Part shown: one piece after another, positions 24,832 to 33,802 of the stretch | How positions within the stretch are numbered: position 1 is the stretch's first letter | Layout of the letters: every line of letters begins with the position of its first letter | Notes under the pieces: model-generated | The model's input: only the letters and a program-made list of their open reading frames with translations | The model's database searches: none | Told to the model about the DNA's origin: nothing | DNA from: Agromyces humatus | GTDB lineage: Bacteria > Actinomycetota > Actinomycetes > Actinomycetales > Microbacteriaceae | NCBI RefSeq assembly: GCF_021228295.1 | Contig: NZ_JAJQPD010000005.1 | Coordinates: 248,001 to 312,000, forward strand | DNA: 64,000 bases | Reading direction: 5' to 3' | Position numbers and translations under genes: made by a program

Positions 24832-25688
24832 GCGGGGATCCCTCCACCGATGCGGTCCGAGAGTTCTTCGCCGATCACATTCACGGCGACGACCACGATC
24901 ACGACCGCGATCGCGGGAACGATCGCGGGAAGGAAGTAGCCGCCGACGACTCCCGCCTGGCCCTCGTTGATCATCGCGCCCCAATCGGCGGTCGGTGCCT
25001 GCACGCCCAGGCCGAGGAACGAGAGCGCGGCCAGTTCGGCGAGGACGTAGCCGAAGTTCAGCGTCGACTGCGCGCCGACGATGGGCGTCACGTTCGGCAG
25101 GACGCGGCGCAGTGCGATCCAGCTGCCGGAGAACCCCTGCACCCGGTACGCCGCGACGTACGGCCGACTGCGCTCGGACGCGACGAGTGTTCGGGTGAGG
25201 CGGGCCACGAATGGCGCGTACGCGATGCTCATCGCGACGACCGGCGCCACGAGGCCCTTGCCGAACAGCGCGACCGCCATGATCGCGATGAGCAGCGCGG
25301 GGAACGCGAATACGACGTCGAAGATGCGGCCCAGCACCGCGTCGATCCACCCGCCTCGCCATCCGGCGAGCAGGCCGAGCAGGATGCCGATGACGGTCGA
25401 GGCGACCACCACGAGCAACGGCCCCAGCAGGGCGGGGCGGGCACCGAAGATCATGCGGCTCAGGATGTCGCGACCCAGCGCATCCGTCCCGAGCCAGTGC
25501 GCCGCGGTCGGCCCCGAGTAGATCGCCGCGAAGTCCACGGCATCGGGGTCGTACGGCGCGATGAGCGGGGCGAACATCGCGGCGAGCGTCATCACGGCCA
25601 GGATGGCCAGGCTGATGTCGAACGAGAGGTTCCCGCGGCGAACGCGGGGTGCGCGCAGGACCTTGACGGCCATCGTCGGGGTGGTCAT
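24828..25688 (-). CDS. ABC importer permease, DppC/OppC-like
   Basis: A 286-residue permease with five or six helices. The cytoplasmic coupling loop shows VRLTRTLVASERSRPYVAAYR and the following RRVLPN, the EAA-like motif of binding-protein-dependent permeases. An N-terminal helix precedes the conserved IYSGPTAAHWLGTDALGRDI stretch, diagnostic of the DppC branch. Both ends overlap neighbouring genes by four bases (ATGA), giving a tightly coupled permease-permease-ATPase unit. Confidence 0.94.
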   Translation of the reverse strand: MTTPTMAVKVLRAPRVRRGNLSFDISLAILAVMTLAAMFAPLIAPYDPDAVDFAAIYSGPTAAHWLGTDALGRDILSRMIFGARPALLGPLLVVVASTVIGILLGLLAGWRGGWIDAVLGRIFDVVFAFPALLIAIMAVALFGKGLVAPVVAMSIAYAPFVARLTRTLVASERSRPYVAAYRVQGFSGSWIALRRVLPNVTPIVGAQSTLNFGYVLAELAALSFLGLGVQAPTADWGAMINEGQAGVVGGYFLPAIVPAIAVVIVVVAVNVIGEELSDRIGGGIPA

Positions 25689-26641
25689 CGGGCACCAGCT
25701 CCTGCAGCGGATCGGGGGTCGACCCAGGGTTCGAGGATGTCGATGATCGCGTTCACGACGACGAACGCGGTCACGATGAGCAGCACGATCGCCTGCACCA
25801 CGGGGAAGTCGAGACGGTCGACCGACTGCACGAGCAGCGACCCGATGCCGGAGAGGCCGAAGGCGGCCTCGACGATCGAGCTCGCCACGAGGAGGCCCGC
25901 GACGAGCAGTCCGCTCACGGTGAGGATCGGCCCGATCGCGTTGCGGAACACGTGGCGTCGGATGACGGTGCCGCGGGTGAGTCCGCGACTGGTCGCGACC
26001 TCGACGTGCTCGCGCCCCAGCTGGTCGATCATGGACGACCTCGTCACCTTCGCGATGAGTACCACGAACACGACGGCGAGCGCGATCGAGGGAAGCACCA
26101 GGTGGTACACGGTGTCCAGGAACCCCTCGCCCGAGCCGAACGAGGGGAACCAGCCGAGTTGCACCGCGAATACCGCGATCAGCACGATCGATCCGACGAA
26201 CGACGGGATGGCACCGAGCACGGTCAGCCCGACGAGCACGGCGCGGTCGAGCACGCGCCCGCGGTTCAGGGCCGCGACGGCGCCGGCGATCAGGCCGACG
26301 ACGGCGATCATCGTGCCCGCCATGACGACGAGCCCCAGCGTCACCGGCAGCCGCTCGCCGATCACCACCGAGACGTCCTGCCGGAACTGCAGCGAGCGAC
26401 CGAAGTCACCCTGCAGGATTCCCCCGACCCAATCGAGGTACTGCTGCCACGGCGGAAGGCCGAGCCCGTACTGGGCCGCGACCTGTGCGATCGCCTCAGG
26501 GCTCGGCTTGCGTCCTCGGAGCAGGAAGCTGACGGGGTCGCCGGGCACGAGGAATCGAGAGAAGAAGACGAGCAGAGACGCGAGGAACAGCGTGAGCAGC
26601 AGGCCGCCGAGTTTGCCGGCCACCTGGCGGAGCGTGGTCAT
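25685..26641 (-). CDS. ABC importer permease, DppB/OppB-like
   Basis: A 318-residue permease with six helices. The N-terminal helix (LGGLLLTLFLASLLVFFSRF) is followed by the periplasmic DPVSFLLRGRKPSPEAIAQV, a DppB hallmark, and the C-terminal part contains RSSMIDQLGREHVEVATSRG, the coupling-helix region. It forms the heterodimeric channel with the DppC-like protein and follows the binding-protein gene after 48 bases. Confidence 0.94.
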   Translation of the reverse strand: MTTLRQVAGKLGGLLLTLFLASLLVFFSRFLVPGDPVSFLLRGRKPSPEAIAQVAAQYGLGLPPWQQYLDWVGGILQGDFGRSLQFRQDVSVVIGERLPVTLGLVVMAGTMIAVVGLIAGAVAALNRGRVLDRAVLVGLTVLGAIPSFVGSIVLIAVFAVQLGWFPSFGSGEGFLDTVYHLVLPSIALAVVFVVLIAKVTRSSMIDQLGREHVEVATSRGLTRGTVIRRHVFRNAIGPILTVSGLLVAGLLVASSIVEAAFGLSGIGSLLVQSVDRLDFPVVQAIVLLIVTAFVVVNAIIDILEPWVDPRSAAGAGAR

Positions 26642-26689
26642 GATCCGGCCGCCGTTCCGCCGAACCCGTCCGAACGCTGCCGGGCGACG

Positions 26690-28348
26690 TCAGCGTGCGC
26701 CAATTGCGGCCGCCCATGGGTAGTAGAGGAAGGCGATCGACGGCGCGACTCCCGAGATGCGCTCGCCGAGGAACACCGACATGGGTGCGGTGGAGAGGGG
26801 CAGCCACGGCAGTTGCTCGTTCGCGATGCGCTGCGCCTCCGCGGTCTTCTCGGACCGTGCGGCGGGGTCGTCAGTGGCGATCGCCTCATTCACGACCTGG
26901 TCGAACTCCGCGTTGCTCCAGCCGCCGTAGTTGCTGAACTCGCCCGTGCGCAGCACGCTGTACATCTCGAGGGGGTCGGGGCTCGACAGGTACCAGACGG
27001 TGTAGAACAGGTCGACGCCCTCGCGTGCGGCCGGATCCGAGAACAGCGCGGTGTACGCGTTCGGCGTGACCGTCTCGATCGTCGCCTTCAGGCCGATCGA
27101 CTCGGCCGCCGCCGCGGTCGCCTGTGCGATCACCGCGAAATCGCTGCTGATCGGCGCGGTCGCGAGCACGATCTCCTCACCGGTCGCGCCGGCCTCATCG
27201 ATGAGCTGCTTCGCCGCCTCGACGTCGTAGGGGTACTCCTCGAGGCCCTCGAAGGCGTCGGCCAGACCCTGTTCGCTGGCGCCGACCCACACCGACTCCG
27301 TGGTCAGGGCGTTCGTGACTTCTCCATAACCCTTCGATGCCGCCTCGACGATGCCCTCGCGGTCGAGTGCCATCAGCATGGCCCTGCGAACACGTTCATC
27401 CCCCAGCGGACCCTCGAGGTTCGACACGATGAGGCTCGAGACCGCGGTGTTCAGGCCGAAGTACACCTCGCCGGTGCCGGCTGAGGTGAGCTGGGCGATC
27501 CCCTCGTACGGGAGCATCCACCCGCCGTCGACGTCGCCCGACTTCAGCGCGTTGACCCGGGCGTTGGCATCGTTCATGAAGACGAACTCGACTTCGGCCG
27601 CCTTGGCGCGCAGCGTTTCATCCCAGTAGTCGTCGTATCGCGCGAGCGTGATGCGTTCGCCCGACTTCCACTCCTCGAGGCTGAATGGGCCGGTGCAGTT
27701 CACGCCGCCGGTCGAGTTGCCGTAGTCGGCGCCCTTCTCGGTGAGCGTCGCGCCCGATTCGATGACGCCGGCCGAGCCGCCCATCGCGAGATTGAACTGC
27801 GAGTCGGCGGATGCCTCGGTCACGGTCACCTGGCGGTCGCCGGTCTGCTCGATCGACACCACGTTCTGGTAGACCGAGTACCACGACGAGCCCACTGCGG
27901 GGTCGAGGTGGCGGTTCATCGAAGCGACCACGTCGGCCGCCGTCAGCGGCGTGCCGTCGTGGAAGGTCACTCCATCGCGGATCGTGTAGACCCATGTCTC
28001 GGGCGTCGGGTGGTCGAAGGACTCGGCGAGCCCCGGCGAGAGCGTGTAGTCGGGGTTCAGCCGCAGCAGGGATTCGCACACGTTCGCGAGCACCTGGTTG
28101 TCGGCGTAGTCGAAGGCGTACGCGTAGTCGAGCGAGTACGGCTCGGCATAGCTCACCCACGAGTACGAGTCGATGTCGCCTGCCGGCGCTCCGGTCTCGG
28201 TCGTGTACTCCCAGTCGGGGGCGGCGGCGCTGTCGGGTGCGGGTGCGGTGCAGGATGACAGGGCCAGCGCCGCGCCGAGGCCGCCCGCGACGATCGCGGT
28301 GATCCGGGTGGTCCGGCGACGTACGCCGGGAGTGTGGGGATTGGGCAT
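26690..28348 (-). CDS. ABC importer substrate-binding lipoprotein (SBP_bac_5 family)
   Basis: A 552-residue extracytoplasmic solute-binding protein of the peptide/nickel/opine family. The signal ends in the lipobox LSSC at about residue 33, so it is a lipoprotein. Family landmarks are VCESLLRLNPDYTLSPGLAESF, WVYTIRDGVTFHDGTPLTAADVV and the C-terminal WSNAEFDQVVNEA. GAGGAG five bases before ATG 28348 fixes the start. This family binds peptides but also opines, glycosides, aromatic amides and other small molecules; genome context rather than sequence suggests the cargo here. It follows the amidohydrolase by 16 bases. Confidence 0.93.
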   Translation of the reverse strand: MPNPHTPGVRRRTTRITAIVAGGLGAALALSSCTAPAPDSAAAPDWEYTTETGAPAGDIDSYSWVSYAEPYSLDYAYAFDYADNQVLANVCESLLRLNPDYTLSPGLAESFDHPTPETWVYTIRDGVTFHDGTPLTAADVVASMNRHLDPAVGSSWYSVYQNVVSIEQTGDRQVTVTEASADSQFNLAMGGSAGVIESGATLTEKGADYGNSTGGVNCTGPFSLEEWKSGERITLARYDDYWDETLRAKAAEVEFVFMNDANARVNALKSGDVDGGWMLPYEGIAQLTSAGTGEVYFGLNTAVSSLIVSNLEGPLGDERVRRAMLMALDREGIVEAASKGYGEVTNALTTESVWVGASEQGLADAFEGLEEYPYDVEAAKQLIDEAGATGEEIVLATAPISSDFAVIAQATAAAAESIGLKATIETVTPNAYTALFSDPAAREGVDLFYTVWYLSSPDPLEMYSVLRTGEFSNYGGWSNAEFDQVVNEAIATDDPAARSEKTAEAQRIANEQLPWLPLSTAPMSVFLGERISGVAPSIAFLYYPWAAAIGAR

Positions 28349-28364
28349 GATGACTCCTCGGGAA

Positions 28365-30026
28365 TCAGGCGGTGCGCGAGTAGACGAGTTCGCCCTCGAT
28401 CCAGGTCGAGGCCACCGTCGAGCGGTGGATCTCGTCCTGCGGGAGGGAGAAGGGGTCGGGTTCGAGGACGACGAGATTCGCCAGGTAGCCCTCGCGGATG
28501 TGACCGGTGTCATGGTCACGGTGGTTCACGTAGGCGGTGCCCGAGGTGTAGGCGGCCATCGCCGTCTCCAGGTCGAGGCGCTGGTGGGCGCCGCCGAGCG
28601 GCTCGGCGTCGATTCCGGGGGCGACCCGGTTCACCGCGACGTGGATCGCGTCGACCGGGTCGGCACTCGAGACCGGCCAGTCACTGCCGGCAGCGAGTCT
28701 GGCACCGTCGCGAACGAGGTCGCCGAACGGGTACTGGCGAGCCTCGGCGCCGTCCTGCAGGAACGGCAGCGTGAGTTCGTCGATCTGGTCTTCGTGCGTC
28801 GCCCAGAGCGCCTGGAGGTTGGCGACGGCGTCGAGTTCGGCGAACCGGGCGGTCTCGGCCTCGGCGACGACCTGCAGGTGGGCGAGGTGGTGGCGGCCGT
28901 CGCTCGGGCCGTTCGCGTGGCGAGCCGCCTCGACCGCGTCGAGCGCTTCCCGCACGGCACGGTCGCCGAGCGCGTGGAAGTGCACCTGGAAGCCCGCCGC
29001 GTCGAGCGCCGTCACGATCGCGCGCAGTTGCGTCGGATCGATGAATGACAGCCCGCGGTTGTCGGTGTCGTGCCCGTGCGAATCACGGTAGGGCGTGAGC
29101 ATCGCTGCGGTCTGGTTCTCGGCGACGCCGTCGACCATGATCTTCGTCGTGCCGAGCTCGTAGCGGCACGTTCCGCCGAGCGTCGCCACGGCGTCACGGC
29201 GGGCCGTCATGGCCTCGACCTGGTCGAGACCGCCGTCACGCTCCCACCATTGCGCACCGACGACATGGGCCCGCAGTGCGCCTTCGGCGAGGGCGCGTCG
29301 ATACACACCGTCGATATCCTGGATGCCGCCGAGTCCCCCGCCGACGAAGGCGTCCTGCCATCCGGTGATGCCGAGGGCGAGCAGTTCCTCCTGCGCACGG
29401 AGCAGACCGGCGTACGCGAGGTCGTCGGAGATCTGCGGACGCACCTCGCGGAACAGGTGCTCGGCGCCTTCGTGGAAGGTGCCCGCCGGGAAGCCGTCGG
29501 ATTCGCGCTCGATCCGACCGTCGGCGGGATCAGGGGTCGACGCGTCGAGCCCGGCCAGCCTGATCGCCGCGGTGTTGGCCCATGCGCTGTGGTGATCGCG
29601 ACTCATGAGCAGCACCGGTCGATCGGGCACGACCCCGTCGAGCAGCGCACGCACCGGTGCGCCGCCGGGGAAGTGGTCCATCGACCATCCTCCGCCGATG
29701 ATCCACGCCTCGTCGGGGTGCGCCTCGGCGTACGCCGCGACCGTCGCGACCGCGCCGGCGGCGTCGACCGCGTCGCTGAGGTTGCATTTCAGCAGTTCGA
29801 CACCGGCACCGATCGGGTGCACGTGCGCGTCCTGGAATCCGGGGCTGAGCAGCGCGCCTTCGAGCCGGACGACCCGGGTGCGCTCGTCGACGAAGTCGTC
29901 CGCCGCCGCATCGGGCACGACGGCGACGATGCGACCGGCGGTGACGGCCACGGCGTGGTCATGGATGGGCCGGCCGGTTCCGGTGAACACGGCTGCTCCG
30001 GTGAACAGCAGCTCAGCAGCTGGCAT
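28365..30026 (-). CDS. YtcJ/NfdA-like metal-dependent amidohydrolase
   Basis: A 553-residue amidohydrolase of the urease superfamily. The metal-binding HxH is in FQDAHVHPIG near residue 67, then KIMVDGVAENQ (bridging Lys position), HFHALGDRA with the further His, HLAHLQ, and the acid in AGSDWPVSS. The fold and length fit the YtcJ subgroup, which includes the N-substituted formamide deformylase NfdA, an enzyme known from actinobacteria that releases formate from N-benzylformamide-type compounds. No signal peptide is seen, so it acts in the cytosol on the imported compound. It is the first gene of the seven-gene operon, opposite TetR. Confidence 0.87.
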   Translation of the reverse strand: MPAAELLFTGAAVFTGTGRPIHDHAVAVTAGRIVAVVPDAAADDFVDERTRVVRLEGALLSPGFQDAHVHPIGAGVELLKCNLSDAVDAAGAVATVAAYAEAHPDEAWIIGGGWSMDHFPGGAPVRALLDGVVPDRPVLLMSRDHHSAWANTAAIRLAGLDASTPDPADGRIERESDGFPAGTFHEGAEHLFREVRPQISDDLAYAGLLRAQEELLALGITGWQDAFVGGGLGGIQDIDGVYRRALAEGALRAHVVGAQWWERDGGLDQVEAMTARRDAVATLGGTCRYELGTTKIMVDGVAENQTAAMLTPYRDSHGHDTDNRGLSFIDPTQLRAIVTALDAAGFQVHFHALGDRAVREALDAVEAARHANGPSDGRHHLAHLQVVAEAETARFAELDAVANLQALWATHEDQIDELTLPFLQDGAEARQYPFGDLVRDGARLAAGSDWPVSSADPVDAIHVAVNRVAPGIDAEPLGGAHQRLDLETAMAAYTSGTAYVNHRDHDTGHIREGYLANLVVLEPDPFSLPQDEIHRSTVASTWIEGELVYSRTA

Positions 30027-30071
30027 GGGCGCCCTCGCTTTCGTCGTTGAAGGGTGGGTGAGGCGAGAGTA

Positions 30072-30104
30072 GTTGAGTTCAACACCACTGTCAACACTGT
30101 TGAC
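30072..30104. promoter_or_regulatory. Two palindromic operators between TetR and the catabolic operon
   Basis: GTTGAGTTCAAC (30072-30083) is a perfect 12-base palindrome and GTCAAC-ACT-GTTGAC (30090-30104) a perfect 15-base inverted repeat. They share GTTGA/TCAAC half-sites and sit in the 186-base divergent gap, so they are the probable sites of the TetR protein at 30213. Confidence 0.7.
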
Positions 30105-30212
30105 ATCGGTGATGACACACTCGCTAGGCTGAATTCGCCACGACCACGCTGGGTGCACCCGACGCGGTCACGCGCATGGCACCATGGGACGATCGGCGAG
30201 AGGACAGGGGCG

Positions 30213-30908
30213 ATGGCGACAGCGACAGGCTCCGCGCGCGGACGGGAAGCCCGCGGCTCGACCAGGGCGCGACTCGATCGCGAGTCGATCATCGCCGCCG
30301 GCCTCGAGCTCGCCGCGTCGGGCACGTCCTCGATCTCGGTTCGCGAACTGGGCACCCACCTCGGCGCCGATCCGACGGCCATCTACCGGCACTTCCGCAG
30401 CAAGGAGCACCTCATGCAGGCGCTCCTCGATGAGCTTTCGTCGCGCACTGTCGCCGCGGTCACTGCCGACCGGGCGGACTGGCGAGAGCGACTGCGGCAG
30501 CTCGCCCAAGCGACCCTCGCGCTGTACGTCGAGTATCCGGCCGTCGGCGCCGAGGCGGTCGTGCTCACCACGCACGGCCCGGGCGAGCTCGACGCCATCG
30601 AGCTCATGCTCGAGGCCTTCTCGTCAGCAGGACTCAGTGGCGACGACGTCGTGCGCCACTACGCGCTGCTCGCTTCGCACGTGCTCTCGAGCGCCGCAGG
30701 CATCGCCCGTGCGCACGGTCAGCGGGCGGCGCCGGGCGAGGCGAGCCCCTGGTTCGATGGCCCCATCCTCGCGGACCCGCGCAAGTACCCCCTCATCCAC
30801 GCGTTCAACACGCAGATCGCCGACCTCGAGGACCGCGAGCTCTTCACCATGGGTGTCGAGTCCATCATCCAGTCGGCCGAGCAGGGCGCGGCGCGCGATT
30901 CGGCCTGA
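30213..30908 (+). CDS. TetR family regulator of the catabolic operon
   Basis: A 231-residue TetR protein. An Arg/Gly-rich N-terminal arm precedes the helix-turn-helix SISVRELGTHLGADPTAIYRHFRSKEHLMQ (about 40-68). The C-terminal domain (TetR_C-like, TLALYVEYPAVGAEAVVLTTHGPGELDAIELML) is typical of ligand-sensing TetR proteins. The ATG follows ACAGGGGCG. It is divergent from the amidohydrolase operon with shared palindromes, so it most likely represses that operon and itself until the imported compound or a metabolite binds. Confidence 0.9.
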   Translation: MATATGSARGREARGSTRARLDRESIIAAGLELAASGTSSISVRELGTHLGADPTAIYRHFRSKEHLMQALLDELSSRTVAAVTADRADWRERLRQLAQATLALYVEYPAVGAEAVVLTTHGPGELDAIELMLEAFSSAGLSGDDVVRHYALLASHVLSSAAGIARAHGQRAAPGEASPWFDGPILADPRKYPLIHAFNTQIADLEDRELFTMGVESIIQSAEQGAARDSA

Positions 30909-30986
30909 GCTTCAGGGGTCGGTGAGCGCAGCCGACCGGTCACGGACCCGATCGGCGGTGTCCGAGGCTGGTGGCAGACTGGCCGA

Positions 30987-31559
30987 ATGGCGATCGAGGT
31001 ACGGCCCGCGACGGTGTTCGCCGACGTCAAGGCGATGGTCGGGCCCAAGCGGCCCGACGCGAACGTGTGCTGGTGCCTGAGCTACCGCGTCCCGTCGAAA
31101 GAGAATCTCGCGCTCAAGGGCACCGATCGAGGCGACCGGGTTCGCGAGCTCGTCGCCCAAGACCCGCCGCCCGGTGTCGTCGCGTACGACGGCGATGAGG
31201 TCGTCGGATGGGCGGGCGTGCATCCGCGGGCCGACACGAGCTTCGCGACGAACCGCCGGATTCCGCACGTCGACGACCTCGACGTCTGGTCGGTGTGGTG
31301 CGTCCGGGTGCGGCCGGGGCATCGCGGCGAGGGCATCTCGCACCGACTGCTCGCCGGCGCCGTCGAGTTCGCCCGCCACCACGGCGCACCGGCGATCGAG
31401 GGGTATCCGCTCGACAACGAGGGCGCGAAGATCGACCTGACCATGGCATACGTCGGCACGCGTGCACTCTTCGAGAGGGCGGGCTTCACGAAGGCCGCCG
31501 ACACCGACTCGGTGCTCAACGGGTTCCCGCGGGTGCTCATGCGGCTCGACCTGCGCTGA
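30987..31559 (+). CDS. GNAT family N-acetyltransferase
   Basis: A 190-residue GNAT acetyltransferase. The acetyl-CoA pyrophosphate loop is VRVRPGHRGEGISHRLL near residues 112-128 (R/Q-x-x-G-x-G/A pattern), preceded by the strand VVAYDGDEVVGWAGV and followed by the helix and strand GAPAIEGYPLDN. The C-terminal GTRALFERAGFTKAA is the usual last helix of this group. It begins with ATG 30987. The subgroup with ANVCWCLSYRVPSKEN near the N-terminus is widespread in actinobacteria with unknown substrate. Confidence 0.88.
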   Translation: MAIEVRPATVFADVKAMVGPKRPDANVCWCLSYRVPSKENLALKGTDRGDRVRELVAQDPPPGVVAYDGDEVVGWAGVHPRADTSFATNRRIPHVDDLDVWSVWCVRVRPGHRGEGISHRLLAGAVEFARHHGAPAIEGYPLDNEGAKIDLTMAYVGTRALFERAGFTKAADTDSVLNGFPRVLMRLDLR

Positions 31560-31581
31560 GCCGCCCGCCCCCGGCGACCCA

Positions 31582-31600
31582 ACCCGCGGCGTGCGCGGGT
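31582..31600. terminator. Hairpin after GNAT gene
   Basis: ACCCGCG (31582-31588) pairs with CGCGGGT (31594-31600) around GCGTG. No T-tract; a weak intrinsic terminator ahead of the next gene on the same strand. Confidence 0.4.
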
Positions 31601-31696
31601 GCCGTGCGCATGGCGCCGCTCCGACCCTCTCGCCGCAGGCTATGGTCGACGGGGAGTGCGCCGAGCCGCACACGTTCGAGACGGAGAAAGCCAGAC

Positions 31697-33658
31697 ATGA
31701 GAGTTCGTGCGCTCGTCGCCGCCGTTGCCATGATCGGGCTGGCGCTGCCCATGGCGGTCGCCCAGTCCGCGACGACGGCCGACGCGGCGCAGGTTTCCCC
31801 ATCGGCTGCGATCACCCCGCTCCCCGACGGGGTCACGCGGCTGAGCGGGGCGACCCGCTATGAGACCGCGGTCGCGGTGTCGCAGCGATATGCGCCGGGC
31901 GTGCCCGTGGCCTTCGTCGCTACCGGAGCGGACTTTCCCGACGCGCTCTCGGCGGCGGCCGCCGCAGCGGTCGCCGGCGGCCCGCTCCTGCTGACGCAGT
32001 CGACGAAGGTTCCCGATGCCGTGCGCGTCGAACTCGGGCGCTTGAAACCCGGTCGCATCGTCGTTGTCGGCGGCGCAGGCGTCGTGAGCGCCGGCGTCGT
32101 GGCGACGTTGCACGGCGTCGCACCCACCAGCCGCATCTCCGGGCGCGACCGCTACGCGACCGGACTCGGAGTCGTGCGTTCGACGTTCACCGGCGGCGCC
32201 GACCACGCGATCATCGCCACCGGCCGATCGTTCCCCGATGCCCTCGCCGCCACCGGTGCGGCCGGAGCGCGCCAGGCCCCGGTGATCCTGGTCGACGGTG
32301 CGAAGAGCACCGTGCCCGCGGCGACGCTCACCGCGCTCACGCAACTCGGGGTGTCCTCGGTCTCGATCGCCGGCGGCACGGGAGTCGTCAGTCGCGGCAT
32401 CCAGTCGCAGCTCGCGAACTCGGGATTCCAGGTGACCCGCCACGGCGGCGCGTCCCGTTTCGACACCGCCGCGCTCATCAACCGGGCCTACTTCCCGGCG
32501 AACTCGGCGACGACGTCGTTCCTCGCGACGGGCCTCGACTTTCCCGACGCGCTCGCCGCAGGCGCGCTGGCAGGCCATCTCGCCGCACCGCTCTATCTGA
32601 CACCGCGCAACTGCGCCGACCACGCGGTGAGCGATGCGATCACCGAACTGGGGGCGCCCAGTCGCGCCGTCATGGGCGGCACCGCGATCGTCTCGAACGC
32701 GGCGGCCGCCAATGCGAGATGCGTCTACCCCGTCACCGGGGAGCCGCTCGACGACTGGACCGTCTCGGGGGTGACGCTGCGAGCCGACGTCGCCGCCCCA
32801 TATTCCGACCGCCCACCGGTCGACGTGCACGACCCCTCGATCCGCCTCGACTCGACCGGGTTGCTCATCTATCTGCGCCGCGACACCGGCACCCGTTCCG
32901 ATCACCCCGTCGCCTACGCCCAGTACGCCATCTCGGCGCTGCTCGAGCACGAACGCACGGGCGACTCGCTCTGGCTCGAGCGGGCCATCCGGCACGGCCA
33001 GCGGCTCATCGACATCCACGTCGAACGCAGCGGTGCGTGGTGGTTCCCCTACAAGCACCCGTGGACCTACCTGCAGCGCACGATGACCCCGCCCTGGTAT
33101 TCGGGCATGGCTCAAGGAGAGGCACTGTCGCTGTTCGTTCGGCTCGCCGAGGCCACCGGTCAGTCGAAGTGGGATGTCGCGGCCGACCGCACGTGGCAGA
33201 GCTTCGCCCAGCCCCACTCGACGACCGCCCCCTGGTCGTCGCTCGTGATCGATCGTCACCTCTACTTCGAGGAGTTCGCCGGCAAGCAGATTCCGTTGCT
33301 GGTGCTGAACGGCCATCTCTTCGCGACGTTCGGCCTCTACGACTACTGGCGGCACACGGGCAACGCCGAGGTCGCCCGCTACATCGACGGCGCGGTGACG
33401 ACGGTCGCGAACCGCATGGTGCCCCTCATCCGGGTCGAGGGAGGCGTGTCGTACTACTGCGTTCAGGCCGACTACTGCCAGATACCGCGTTGGCAGAGCG
33501 AGAAGTACCACGTCATCCACTCGTGGCAGTTCGACACGGTCGCCCGTATCACGGGCGACGCCCGCTTCTCGACCTGGGCCGAACAGTTGCGGGCCGACTG
33601 GTCGCCCGCCACGGCGGCCCCGTTCACGAGCACCGGGTCCGACTGGATGGCGCCGTAG
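31697..33658 (+). CDS. Secreted protein: three cell-wall-binding repeats 2 fused to D-glucuronyl C5-epimerase-type C-terminal domain (copy 1)
   Basis: A 653-residue exported protein. A signal peptide (residues 1 to about 30, ending AQSATTADAA) is followed by three cell wall binding repeat 2 units at about 48-140, 145-238 and 240-335, each starting R-x-x-G-x-x-R-Y/F-x-T and containing the FPDALxAxxAA motif. The rest (about 345-645) matches the D-glucuronyl C5-epimerase C-terminal region: YSGMAQGEALSLFVRLAEATG, FPYKHPWTYLQ, LNGHLFATFGLYDYWRHTG and SYYCVQADYCQIPRWQSEKYH elements, an (alpha/alpha) barrel of a uronic-acid epimerase. It may anchor at the wall and modify a uronate-containing cell-wall polymer. 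A highly similar copy follows 144 bases downstream. Confidence 0.85.
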   Translation: MRVRALVAAVAMIGLALPMAVAQSATTADAAQVSPSAAITPLPDGVTRLSGATRYETAVAVSQRYAPGVPVAFVATGADFPDALSAAAAAAVAGGPLLLTQSTKVPDAVRVELGRLKPGRIVVVGGAGVVSAGVVATLHGVAPTSRISGRDRYATGLGVVRSTFTGGADHAIIATGRSFPDALAATGAAGARQAPVILVDGAKSTVPAATLTALTQLGVSSVSIAGGTGVVSRGIQSQLANSGFQVTRHGGASRFDTAALINRAYFPANSATTSFLATGLDFPDALAAGALAGHLAAPLYLTPRNCADHAVSDAITELGAPSRAVMGGTAIVSNAAAANARCVYPVTGEPLDDWTVSGVTLRADVAAPYSDRPPVDVHDPSIRLDSTGLLIYLRRDTGTRSDHPVAYAQYAISALLEHERTGDSLWLERAIRHGQRLIDIHVERSGAWWFPYKHPWTYLQRTMTPPWYSGMAQGEALSLFVRLAEATGQSKWDVAADRTWQSFAQPHSTTAPWSSLVIDRHLYFEEFAGKQIPLLVLNGHLFATFGLYDYWRHTGNAEVARYIDGAVTTVANRMVPLIRVEGGVSYYCVQADYCQIPRWQSEKYHVIHSWQFDTVARITGDARFSTWAEQLRADWSPATAAPFTSTGSDWMAP

Positions 33659-33725
33659 CCGTCTCACGCTGCGGGTGATGCCGGCTCGGGCAGGGAGCAG
33701 GTGCGGCGTGCCGTGCGGAGCCCTG

Positions 33726-33746
33726 CCCATCGGCCGGCCGAATGGG
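33726..33746. terminator. Weak hairpin between the two epimerase-like genes
   Basis: CCCAT (33726-33730) and ATGGG (33742-33746) enclose the palindrome CGGCCGGCCG with one bulged A. It could end the first transcript or attenuate read-through into the second. Confidence 0.35.
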
Positions 33747-33802
33747 TAGGCTCGGGCCAATGCGCGTGCGATCGCGCGTTTCGCCCGACGAAGGGTTCCG
33801 AT

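Noticed and set aside
25952-27484. A 510-codon plus-strand open frame over the importer genes
   Set aside because: Composition (Arg, His, Asp, Glu runs) and opposite-strand genes with strong families show it is a shadow.
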